Of a stretch of 64,000 nucleotides of DNA, positions 56,327 through 64,000 are shown in pieces. This DNA is from Gammaproteobacteria bacterium. Lineage in GTDB: Bacteria; Pseudomonadota; Gammaproteobacteria; Pseudomonadales; JAUIET01. The notes beneath the pieces are model-generated. The model made no database searches and had not been told where the DNA came from. It saw only the letters and a program-made list of their open reading frames with translations. How positions within the stretch are numbered: position 1 is the stretch's first letter; every line of letters starts with the position of its first letter. A program made the position numbers and the translations under genes. Location of the stretch: assembly GCA_030431775.1 (NCBI GenBank), contig JAUIHW010000003.1, positions 45,190 through 109,189 of the forward strand, in the 5' to 3' direction.

Positions 56327-57120
56327 GGTTTGATCGCCGCCTGCATGGCATCGGCCATCATGGCCAACGCTTCGCGCCGCGGCATGGCCAGGCTTCCCTC
56401 CACCATTTGTCGATTTTGCTCACCGGCGATTATCGTCGGGCCATCAGCCAGTGCAGCCAGGCCGATCTGCGCCACTTCGGCCGGGCTCATCAAGTCGAGC
56501 TGACTTTTATCGATACCCTGCTTATCCAGCGCTTCCGTGTCAGTGGAACTGGGGCAGAGATTCAGCACATCAATTCCCTGCGGATGTAGTTCCCCCCACA
56601 GCGCTTCGCCAAGATTGTTCACAAAGCCCTTGGTAGCCGCATAAGCGGCTGAGTACGGAAAACCGATAAAGCCCTCGACCGAACTGGTAAAAAGGATTCC
56701 TCCTTTGCCACGCTGCAACAGGCGGGGAATGAAGGCGTGGCTCAACCACATGGGTGCCTGACAATTAACAGTCAACATCTCGCTGAGTTGCTTCGGCGGG
56801 TGAAGTTGATGCGGCCCTTTTAGCCCGAAACCAGCATTGCTGATCAGCAGACCAATATCCATACCTTCCGTTTCAACCACGATTGTGGCGATACCCTCAG
56901 AGTCGGATAAATCTGCAGACAAAACCCTAACATCTATACCATGTTCACTTCTCAGCTTCTCCGCCAGCTTTTGCAGCCGCTGCTCCCGCCGCGCCACCAG
57001 CACCAAGTCCAGCCCTCGGGTGGCCAACAGTTCGGCAAACGCCAGACCAATGCCCGACGAGGCGCCGGTTACCAGGGCGCAGGGCCCATAGCGTTGTTGA
57101 AATTCAGTATTTGTCGTCAT
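56323..57120 (-). CDS. SDR-family oxidoreductase
   Basis: 265 residues from ATG 57120 (GGAG 5 nt upstream). The Rossmann motif GASSGIG, the NAG segment (LLISNAGFG) and the active-site SerTyrLys (SSVEGFIG, YAATKGF) are intact. Classical short-chain dehydrogenase. It is the first gene of a two-gene unit with the isomerase; a 3-hydroxyisobutyrate-type dehydrogenase lies divergently, 117 bp away. Confidence 0.88.
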   Translation of the reverse strand: MTTNTEFQQRYGPCALVTGASSGIGLAFAELLATRGLDLVLVARREQRLQKLAEKLRSEHGIDVRVLSADLSDSEGIATIVVETEGMDIGLLISNAGFGLKGPHQLHPPKQLSEMLTVNCQAPMWLSHAFIPRLLQRGKGGILFTSSVEGFIGFPYSAAYAATKGFVNNLGEALWGELHPQGIDVLNLCPSSTDTEALDKQGIDKSQLDLMSPAEVAQIGLAALADGPTIIAGEQNRQMVEGSLAMPRREALAMMADAMQAAIKP

Positions 57121-57237
57121 AGCCACTCCGGTTGTTCTGCCAGCGACTTTGAACATACCACAGCAAAGCGGTGTAGCTCACTGTATGCTACATTGCCGTC
57201 CTGAAAGCGTTTTGCATTTTAACGGGCTTTAGTCACT

Positions 57238-58197
57238 ATGAAAGCAGGTTTTATCGGGCTGGGAAATGTTGGCGGCAAACTGGCGGGTAGCCTGCTGCGC
57301 AATGGAGTTGAGCTGTCGGTGCGCGACCTGGACCAGTCAGCTGCCCAGCCTTTTCTTGAGCGGGGTGCAACCTGGGCCGACAGCCCAGCAGCGATGACGC
57401 AGGCCGTGGACGTGGTGATCACTTGCCTGCCAAGCCCGGCGGCCAGCGCGGCAGTGATGGAAGCTGATGACGGCATACTGGCAGCGATGGGTCCCGGTAA
57501 AATCTGGCTGGAAATGAGTACCACGGATGAATCCGAAGTGAAGCGGCTTGCAGAGCGGGTACAGCAGCGCGGCGGGCAGGCCGTAGACTGCCCGGTTTCC
57601 GGTGGTTGCCACCGTGCAGCAACCGGTAACATATCAATTTTCGCCGGCTGTGAACGGGCAACATTTGAAACCATTCTACCCTTGCTCACCAAAATGGGTC
57701 GACGCATTCTGCACACCGGCGCGATCGGCTCGGCGTCTGTTCTGAAAGTGATCACCAATTACCTGGCCAGCGTTAACCTCGTGGCCCTCGGCGAAGCCCT
57801 GACGACCGCTAAGGCAGCCGGACTGGACCTGGGCACCAGCTATGAGGCCATCCGTATATCGTCCGGCAACTCTTTCGTACATGAAACCGAGAGCCAGGTG
57901 ATTCTGAATGGCAGCCGCGACATTAATTTCACCATGGACCTGGTGGTCAAGGATATGTCGCTGTTTCAGGCCGTGGCCGACCGTCATGATCTACCCTTGG
58001 AAATTTCACCACTGCTGCTGGATATCTTCAAAGACGGCATCGAACGGTTCGGCCCGCGCGAGTGGTCACCCAACATTGTAGCCAGGTTGGAGCAGCAGAC
58101 AGGTTTGAAACTGCTGGCGGATGGTTTCCCGGCCGAAATGGTGGACGATGAGCCTGAAGAACCCGGCTACGAAATACGCCGCAAGCCGCTGAAATAA
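57238..58197 (+). CDS. NAD(P)-dependent 3-hydroxyisobutyrate dehydrogenase-family enzyme
   Basis: 319 residues. The nucleotide motif is GLGNVGGKLAGSLL, the substrate motif is DCPVSGGCHRAATG, and the catalytic lysine is in SVLKVITNYL. The last 30 residues (DEPEEPGYEIRRKPLK) are an unusual charged tail. It oxidises a beta-hydroxy acid or reduces the corresponding semialdehyde; the substrate is unknown. Confidence 0.88.
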   Translation: MKAGFIGLGNVGGKLAGSLLRNGVELSVRDLDQSAAQPFLERGATWADSPAAMTQAVDVVITCLPSPAASAAVMEADDGILAAMGPGKIWLEMSTTDESEVKRLAERVQQRGGQAVDCPVSGGCHRAATGNISIFAGCERATFETILPLLTKMGRRILHTGAIGSASVLKVITNYLASVNLVALGEALTTAKAAGLDLGTSYEAIRISSGNSFVHETESQVILNGSRDINFTMDLVVKDMSLFQAVADRHDLPLEISPLLLDIFKDGIERFGPREWSPNIVARLEQQTGLKLLADGFPAEMVDDEPEEPGYEIRRKPLK

Positions 58198-58267
58198 GCG
58201 CCAGCTCTAAAGTTTTCCAGTTTCTGCCCGCTAACCTAGCTATAGCTAAAAACCGGCAGGGAAGCCT

Positions 58268-59668
58268 ATGTCCGCCATCCATCCCCAAGGCGCACGTGAA
58301 AAAGCGCTGCGCGTGAATCTCGACGACAGCAAATACGGCACCTTTGCCGAAATCGGCGCCGGCCAGGAAGTTGTCCGCTGGTTTTTTCAGGCCGGAGCCG
58401 CCGCCGGCACCATTTCAAAAAGCATTTCCGCCTACGACATGCAGGTCAGCGATGCCATTTACGGCGAGTGCCAGCGTTATGTGGCCCGTGAACGATTGGA
58501 GGCCATGCTGGAGACCGAGTACCGCCTAAACGTGCAACGCCTGTCTGCGCAGCGCGGTGAGAAAACGGCGTTTTTTGCTTTCGCCGATACTGTAGCCGCT
58601 CGCAATTTTCAAGGGACCAACAAGTGCCATGCCTGGATGGGCATAAAATTTCAGGCGAATCCCGGCGACGAAGCCAGCCAGATCATTGTGCACTGCAACC
58701 TGCTCGATCCGATCAATGCTCTGCAGCAACACACCTTAGGGGTAGTTGGAGTTAATCTCATATACGGCGCAACTTTTCTGTACCAGAACCCAAGCGAGCT
58801 ACTGAACTCGCTGATGGACGGCCTCACCCGTCAGCAAATCGAATTCGACATGGTTGAATTTAGCGGCGCGGCATTTCGCAATACCGATAACCGCGAAATG
58901 AGCGTACGCCTGGTACAGCAGGGTCTGGCGGATGCGACCCTGTTTGGAGCCGATGGGTCGGTGCTGCAGGCTTGCGACTTCCTGCGAAAGAAATCGGTGG
59001 TATTGCACCGCGGCCGTTTCCGTCCGCTGACCCATGTGAACGATGACATTCTGCGCAGCACCACCGAGCAATTCACCGGTGATTTTCCGCAAGAACAACC
59101 GATTGCACTGCTGGAAATGACCATGCAGGACCTCGCCAGCAACAGTCAGGTTGACTTTGACGACTTCATCGCCCGTGCCGAAGTATTGTCAGCTACCGGC
59201 CATAGCATTCTGATTTCGAACTTCTCGCACTATCGTCGGCTGGCTTACTACCTGCGTAACGCCGGTGTGCGCCGCACCGCGCTGGCAATGGGATTACAGG
59301 AATTTGCAGATCTGGTACATGGGGATCCGATAGATGAAGGCGAAGACGGCCATGACTTGAACGTGCTGTCCGCAGTCGCCAAACTGGTGGGCACAGACCT
59401 GAGCATTTATGTGTACCCATTGGTCGACGAAGCATCAGGTACCCTGTGTCAGCTCGACTCCATCAAGCTGACAGCGAATCAGGCACACTTGTTGGAATAT
59501 CTGAAAGCCTGCAATGCCGTGCAGGACAATCGTGGTTTCAATCGGGAGATTCTGCACATCAAATCTCCGGATGTGCTGCAGGCCATTGCGGCCAATGACG
59601 ACTGCTGGGAAGAAATGGTGCCGGATAACGTCGCCGAAATCATTAAATCACGACAGCTGTTTCGTTAG
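58268..59668 (+). CDS. Conserved large protein of unknown function
   Basis: 466 residues, soluble, with no signal peptide and no recognised catalytic motif. The N-terminus (PQGAREKALRVNLDDSKYG, then AEIGAGQEVVRWFF) and the core (AFADTVAARNF, HAWMGIKFQ, GVNLIYGA) are highly regular and appear conserved across proteobacteria. I recall homologues carrying conflicting names (nicotinate-nucleotide adenylyltransferase, TonB-dependent receptor); none fits what is visible. AGGGAA precedes the ATG. It may be a single-gene unit. Confidence 0.8.
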   Translation: MSAIHPQGAREKALRVNLDDSKYGTFAEIGAGQEVVRWFFQAGAAAGTISKSISAYDMQVSDAIYGECQRYVARERLEAMLETEYRLNVQRLSAQRGEKTAFFAFADTVAARNFQGTNKCHAWMGIKFQANPGDEASQIIVHCNLLDPINALQQHTLGVVGVNLIYGATFLYQNPSELLNSLMDGLTRQQIEFDMVEFSGAAFRNTDNREMSVRLVQQGLADATLFGADGSVLQACDFLRKKSVVLHRGRFRPLTHVNDDILRSTTEQFTGDFPQEQPIALLEMTMQDLASNSQVDFDDFIARAEVLSATGHSILISNFSHYRRLAYYLRNAGVRRTALAMGLQEFADLVHGDPIDEGEDGHDLNVLSAVAKLVGTDLSIYVYPLVDEASGTLCQLDSIKLTANQAHLLEYLKACNAVQDNRGFNREILHIKSPDVLQAIAANDDCWEEMVPDNVAEIIKSRQLFR

Positions 59669-59670
59669 GA

Positions 59671-61485
59671 CTAACGAGTCAGAATACCTCGCGATACCCA
59701 ATCACCGCCGGCTTCACCACTGTAGTATTCGCCACCCGCTTCAGGTACCAGCAAGTACTGCTCACCCCATTGCAGGTTGATGTAACCCGGCTCATCGCGG
59801 GTGTATTCGAACAATGTATCCACCTCACCGTCCGGCAAGTACAGTTTCCACTGAATGCCGCGGGTGTTATATAGCCTTAGTTCTCCGTTTTCGTAGTATG
59901 GCACCCGAATAGTCGCGGGATTGTCAGCACTGGCATCGTAGCGATACTGCGTTTCGACTATCCGATAATCCGACTGGCTCTCCAGGCCGGCAAAGGTAGT
60001 CAGGTGAACGGCTATCAACTGCGCCAATTGCTGCTGCGCGGCCGTCGTATCGGTGCAGGCTTCAGCATTGTTCATGGTCAGGCACTGGAACAGGCCGCTA
60101 TTACCTTCGGGGTTGATTCTAGCCTGTGCGCCGAAGGGCTCATCGCCACGAACAGCAAAACTGTAGTAATCGTACAGCAAGGGGTTTTGCGTGCCATAGT
60201 CGAAGCTTGTCATGCCCAGCTTCAACAGCTTGTTGCCACCACCAAAATCTATAATACGCACGGTCTGCTCGTCCAGAGTGCAGTAGGTTTCTCCGGGCGT
60301 GTGGCAATCGATCAGTAGCTCAGTTACAAAATCGTTGAAATAGTTCGGGTCGCTGGGTGGCACAATCTGATCGCGAGCATTGCTCACCTCCCAGTCGGCA
60401 TGTGCAAATCGAATACCATTGAAGCCGGCGCTGCCATTGCTGTTTTTCGAGGTCAGCCACATACCGTCCTCGGTGTCGCTGTAGCTGAGCCCCTGGCCTT
60501 CCGGCACGGCAATCACCAGCCCACGGAACTGGTCTTCGTAGATATCGAAGCGCAGCTGTTCGGCTGACGTTACACCGGCCGCTGCTGCAAACACATCGAG
60601 TAAGTGCCCAACTCCCTCGGCGTCATCGGCGGTTTGGCCCAACTCAAACAGGCTTTTGGTTTTGGTTTTTACCCACTGGTAATCAACGTTGGTATTCTCA
60701 TCCACATAAGTGAATACCGCTTGCGCATCGTCTGCTATGCCCGCAGAGAAATGCGCCGCTGCAGCCGCCACCGAATCCGGCACTTCGCTTGAACCCTGGT
60801 CGGCCAGCGTTTGCAGATACTTCGCTGGAATCACCCAGTTGTAATCGCTCGCACCCTTATCAAGCCCACCATCAACGATGCCCACCAGTGTTCCGCTGGC
60901 ATTGACCACCGGACCACCTGAATACCCAGGCAGCAGGCCACCTTGCACGTAGTAAATATCCAGGTCCACCGCCGGCATGCCAATTGCCATGATTTCCTTG
61001 AGCGGCTTACCGGTCACCAAAGACTGGATCTGCTCGGGTACGCCAAGGCCTTTTTCAAACTTTCGTGAAGTGCCACCAGGGGCACCCGAGTAATAACCGA
61101 AGGTCCAAAGGGTGGTGCCCGGTTTGGGTTTATTGGCATCAAAGCGGGTGAATGGCTGACAGCTGGCCGGCAGGCCGGATGTTTCCAGTAGCGCCAGATC
61201 CGCACTCGGCAACGCGCGTATCACCTTTGCCGCTTGTTTCGCGCCGCGGCATTCCACGGTAATCTGCGTGCCCTTCGGCACACCGTGTAAAGCCGTCACG
61301 ACCTGGTTGGCATTTTGCCAAAGAAAGCCGCTGGATGCTTTGGGCTTGCCGACCCCGCGCGCCACCACACGAACCGAATGTTTGGTTAAAAACGTTGGGT
61401 CGAGCTGAGCGAATGAGTTCATTGACAGCAAGCAAGAAAACCAAGCCGCCAACAGAGCGGCACACAGCGCATTATGTTGTTTCAT
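59671..61485 (-). CDS. Exported trypsin-like serine protease with a long unknown C-terminal region
   Basis: 604 residues from ATG 61485 (AGAGAGG upstream). A signal peptide (AAWFSCLLSMNSFAQ) is followed by a chymotrypsin-type domain with H67 (VVTALHGV), D96 (SADLALL) and S189 (PGYSGGP), all intact. Residues 230-604 are a beta-rich region I cannot assign, with paired cysteines (CHTPGETYC). Its ATG overlaps the TAA of the CHAT gene by one base (TAATG), so the two are made together. Exported proteases next to CHAT proteins suggest an effector or cascade role. Confidence 0.85.
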   Translation of the reverse strand: MKQHNALCAALLAAWFSCLLSMNSFAQLDPTFLTKHSVRVVARGVGKPKASSGFLWQNANQVVTALHGVPKGTQITVECRGAKQAAKVIRALPSADLALLETSGLPASCQPFTRFDANKPKPGTTLWTFGYYSGAPGGTSRKFEKGLGVPEQIQSLVTGKPLKEIMAIGMPAVDLDIYYVQGGLLPGYSGGPVVNASGTLVGIVDGGLDKGASDYNWVIPAKYLQTLADQGSSEVPDSVAAAAAHFSAGIADDAQAVFTYVDENTNVDYQWVKTKTKSLFELGQTADDAEGVGHLLDVFAAAAGVTSAEQLRFDIYEDQFRGLVIAVPEGQGLSYSDTEDGMWLTSKNSNGSAGFNGIRFAHADWEVSNARDQIVPPSDPNYFNDFVTELLIDCHTPGETYCTLDEQTVRIIDFGGGNKLLKLGMTSFDYGTQNPLLYDYYSFAVRGDEPFGAQARINPEGNSGLFQCLTMNNAEACTDTTAAQQQLAQLIAVHLTTFAGLESQSDYRIVETQYRYDASADNPATIRVPYYENGELRLYNTRGIQWKLYLPDGEVDTLFEYTRDEPGYINLQWGEQYLLVPEAGGEYYSGEAGGDWVSRGILTR

Positions 61486-63899
61486 TAGCCTCTCTCTCCC
61501 GATACGCATGGCAATTGCGTTAGAACGGCCAGCCCTGCTGGCAGGTTTTTCTCACTTAGTGTAATTGCGGCCTGGCGTATTAAAGGCTGAAAGGGTGCTG
61601 GCGCCGCAACCGATAAAGCGCCCGCATCCGCGGGTTCTTCGGCCAAAAGCATGTGCATTGCTGCACACTGTTCGTCCGTAGCACTTAAGGATTGCGAGAA
61701 GCTGTCCTGTGCGCACATCGCATTGCGGCCAAGCTGCAATACTGACTTTTGCTGATCAGCAGGAATGCTTTCTGCCACCTGATCGGCAAATTCAGCCCAG
61801 CCTTCACCACCGGACAGGCGGAAATTATCGAGCATTTGCGCGGCACTGTGTTCAGCTTCATACGGGCTGCGTAACTCCGCACAGGCATCCAGATCCACCT
61901 CGGAGTTGAACAGGGCACTCACTCCGGCCATGCGCACGGCGCGGCTGTCAAACTGCACCGCGCTTTCCCCGGAAGCACTGCCAGCAGCCTTGCCCAACAA
62001 TACTCGGGCCGCCTGCCCCTTATCCAGCCCGGTCGCTTCGGCCACTGTTTTTACCTTATCTCCAATACTCGGAGACAACACACCATGGTCGCGAATATAA
62101 ACCCCCGACAACGCCGACACAGCAACGGCCAGGCCAAAAGAGCCTATCCTTAATCCCTTGGCCGTACTGAAGTGCTTGTCGTTAAGGCCTAGCAGCGCCG
62201 CCAAACCAACACCGACCGCACCGATGAAAATACTGACCGTTGTTTTAACATTTGGCCCGGCGTCCGCGGCCATTCCAAGCAGCAGGCCCACCATAATGCC
62301 AATGCCCACTCCGCTGTACACCGACACAGCCAGCGAGGTTTTTGGAGCTTCGTTTTTGAGATGTAGATTCATAGTACCGTCATCCAGAGAATCCAGGGTT
62401 TGCAGGCCGGCTATCTGAGCCACCTGCACCGCACCACTTTGACCATTAACCACCAAGGCACTAAGGCCCTCAGCGCTTTCCAGAGTGGCATGCCAGTACG
62501 GCAGCAATACGCTTTGTGCCTCCACCTGCTGGTAATGACACTCTGTGCTTACCGAGCGCTGCTGCATACCGCCAATGCGTTCACGCACTTCGCCACTCAG
62601 GTCACGGTCCAGAAATTCGCAGGCACTGCTAAAGCCGGCCGCCAGGGCCTCTGTCATCGGCATACTGCGGATGCCGTCCGGCAGCTTGCGCTTTAACTGC
62701 ACCGCACTGAAATCCCATTGCGAGGCATCACTGCGCCCGGCCGGCGTTTGCGCAGCGGGTGCCAGATAATCCACCAGGCTCTGTCGCACCACACCATTGC
62801 ATTGTTGCCATTCTAACTGTGGCGTGCCGCTGTCCAGGCTGGCGGCAATCCCCCGCTCGCCGCTGAAGCGGCACTGGCGCTGCACCTGTAAGCGCCAAAA
62901 AGGTACGTACACCAATTGCAGAGCAAGCAGCTCCAGCCCGTTGCGCCGGGCCAGCTCAGTGAGTTCGTCACGCACCTGCGCCTCGGTCAAAACATTCGGC
63001 ACCACAGCCTCGGGAAGCGCGGCTTTTAACGTGGCCGCGCGCAGTTTGTTCGACCCACAGACCGCACAATTATCGCCGGCTGTCAGGCTGTGCAATGCAT
63101 GGCCGCAGGCTTCGCACTGCATCACGTCGAGTGTTCGTGTCAGCTCCCGGTGCTCCACCAGCAGCGGTTTACCCTGGCTGTCGGCTATTGGGCCTGTGCG
63201 GTCATGCAGTTGGGTCAGCCACTGGTCGCGCGCGTCCGGCAGGCGCCAGGTTTTGACTTCCTCGGCCGCGTCTTTGCGCACATACAGGGCCCACTCAAAG
63301 CCTTGCTCCTCTTCTGCGGTTTCTTCCTCATCCTCCCAGGCGATAAAGCGTTTGAAGCTCGGCCGGTTCGGGTCGTCCGCGTCAAACCTGGCTTCCAGAT
63401 AGGCACTGGCGGAATCAAACGCTTCCTGAATACTGTGCCCCTGAGCCAGCGACTGATAAAACGCGGTCGCAAAATGTGTGGCCTTGTCGTCGTTGATTTT
63501 AACGGAGGTGGCTATCACAGCGGGCACACCCGCGGCGTGCAATTGGTTCACCTGGTCTTTGGTGGCACAACCGTTCAGAAAGACCAGTTTCAGGCCACTC
63601 TGCTGGCCGAGCAGCTTCGCCAAACCCTGAGCGGAGCCTGCCCCTTCCTCCAAGTGCAGTCTGGCGCCGTCAGCGTGGCCTGCGTAATGAAACACCACCA
63701 CATCCTGATCATACGCCAACAGGTCTTCATACAGCTCCGCAACGCCCGAACTTTCCTCACGGTGGATGCGCAGGCCATTCTGTTGCTGCAAGCCCTGCAG
63801 GGCACGAAATACCTCGCGACTTTCGTCTTTCAGCATGGCCAGGTGGTCGTCCGCCGAATTGGCAAAGGCGAGAAACACCACCGGCAGACGCTCACTCAT
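61485..63899 (-). CDS. CHAT caspase-like protein with zinc ribbon, membrane helices and a C-terminal domain
   Basis: 804 residues from ATG 63899. The N-terminal CHAT domain (about 1-185) has the catalytic pair H75 (FHYAGHADG) and C111 (FLNGCATKD). A CxxC...CxxC zinc ribbon follows (C262, C265, C278, C281), then a region with VYVPFW and LLPYWHA plus VVNGQSGAV, a pattern seen in zinc-ribbon membrane proteins. Three membrane helices (about 522-544, 555-573, 584-602) lead to a 200-residue tail with four cysteines. With a cytoplasmic CHAT domain, that tail would be periplasmic, beside the exported protease it is coupled to. The start is uncertain: 63953 is an alternative. Confidence 0.85.
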   Translation of the reverse strand: MSERLPVVFLAFANSADDHLAMLKDESREVFRALQGLQQQNGLRIHREESSGVAELYEDLLAYDQDVVVFHYAGHADGARLHLEEGAGSAQGLAKLLGQQSGLKLVFLNGCATKDQVNQLHAAGVPAVIATSVKINDDKATHFATAFYQSLAQGHSIQEAFDSASAYLEARFDADDPNRPSFKRFIAWEDEEETAEEEQGFEWALYVRKDAAEEVKTWRLPDARDQWLTQLHDRTGPIADSQGKPLLVEHRELTRTLDVMQCEACGHALHSLTAGDNCAVCGSNKLRAATLKAALPEAVVPNVLTEAQVRDELTELARRNGLELLALQLVYVPFWRLQVQRQCRFSGERGIAASLDSGTPQLEWQQCNGVVRQSLVDYLAPAAQTPAGRSDASQWDFSAVQLKRKLPDGIRSMPMTEALAAGFSSACEFLDRDLSGEVRERIGGMQQRSVSTECHYQQVEAQSVLLPYWHATLESAEGLSALVVNGQSGAVQVAQIAGLQTLDSLDDGTMNLHLKNEAPKTSLAVSVYSGVGIGIMVGLLLGMAADAGPNVKTTVSIFIGAVGVGLAALLGLNDKHFSTAKGLRIGSFGLAVAVSALSGVYIRDHGVLSPSIGDKVKTVAEATGLDKGQAARVLLGKAAGSASGESAVQFDSRAVRMAGVSALFNSEVDLDACAELRSPYEAEHSAAQMLDNFRLSGGEGWAEFADQVAESIPADQQKSVLQLGRNAMCAQDSFSQSLSATDEQCAAMHMLLAEEPADAGALSVAAPAPFQPLIRQAAITLSEKNLPAGLAVLTQLPCVSGERG

Positions 63900-63900
63900 A

Positions 63901-64000
63901 TCAAGCTCTGCTACGGCGCAGTACGATGCTGCGATTAACCGCCTGCCAATCATCCTTGCTGTTAACGCTGATTTTTCCGGCCTTATTTCCCCGATAGGCC
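63901..64000 (-). CDS. C-terminal end of an upstream gene, partial
   Basis: A minus-strand frame is open from the window edge to TGA at 63901-63903, one base before the CHAT ATG (TGATATG). It encodes 32 visible residues ending NRSIVLRRSRA. Its spacing suggests a third gene in the CHAT/protease operon. The fragment is too short to identify. Confidence 0.5.
   Translation of the reverse strand, partial: AYRGNKAGKISVNSKDDWQAVNRSIVLRRSRA

Noticed and set aside
63090..63938. A 282-codon plus-strand frame.
   Set aside because: Antisense to the CHAT domain, which carries an intact catalytic pair.
1..64000. CRISPR arrays, insertion sequences or prophage genes.
   Set aside because: I saw no regularly spaced repeats, transposase motifs or phage structural genes while reading the window.

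Overview
The window reads as a chromosomal stretch of a marine-type gammaproteobacterium, probably of the Cellvibrionales/Halieaceae kind. This placement is an inference from gene content: argG-motY-pyrC-rnt...grxD...argF follows the order known from Pseudomonas, NrdA has the two ATP cones seen in Pseudomonas-type enzymes, and there are a long TonB-dependent receptor, a PEP-CTERM protein, a PPi-type phosphofructokinase and a K+-dependent (probably Na+-pumping) pyrophosphatase. No insertion sequence, prophage or CRISPR array is visible. Gene density is high and many neighbours overlap by ATGA, GTGA, TGATG or TAATG.

Left part (1-23.9 kb): a flavoprotein dehydrogenase cut by the window edge; two aminotransferases; a TonB-dependent receptor; argG, motY, pyrC, rnt, grxD, argD, argF; glpK; then the class I ribonucleotide reductase genes nrdA and nrdB. 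These two are separated by an NTF2-like gene on the other strand. Each side has a pair of NrdR-like boxes whose starts are exactly 31 bp apart. A small PEP-CTERM protein, mazG, an LLM flavin oxidoreductase, a DUF6231-like gene and glk follow.

Middle (23.9-43.2 kb): dinG coupled to an acyltransferase; a three-gene signalling unit (OmpR-type regulator, exported LysM/FecR protein, CHASE2 histidine kinase); two outer-membrane proteins (DUF481 and OmpA with thrombospondin-type-3 repeats); an aldehyde dehydrogenase; a tyrosine-phosphatase-like protein; a DsbA-fold isomerase; a coupled operon of an MMPL exporter, a LON-substrate-binding-domain protein and a TraB/GumN protein; and the murein-recycling ligase mpl.

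Right part (43.2-64 kb): a pyrophosphate cluster (PPi-type phosphofructokinase, membrane pyrophosphatase, soluble pyrophosphatase); a small basic unknown protein; a coupled operon of an M15 peptidase, an MFS-acyltransferase fusion and cysE; two tandem cyclic-nucleotide-binding-fold proteins; tRNA-Pro(CGG); several metabolic enzymes; a large conserved protein of unknown function; and at the right edge a coupled operon of a membrane-anchored CHAT-domain protease-like protein and an exported trypsin-like protease. A further gene upstream of this pair runs off the window. The CHAT/trypsin pair is the best candidate here for an undescribed system.
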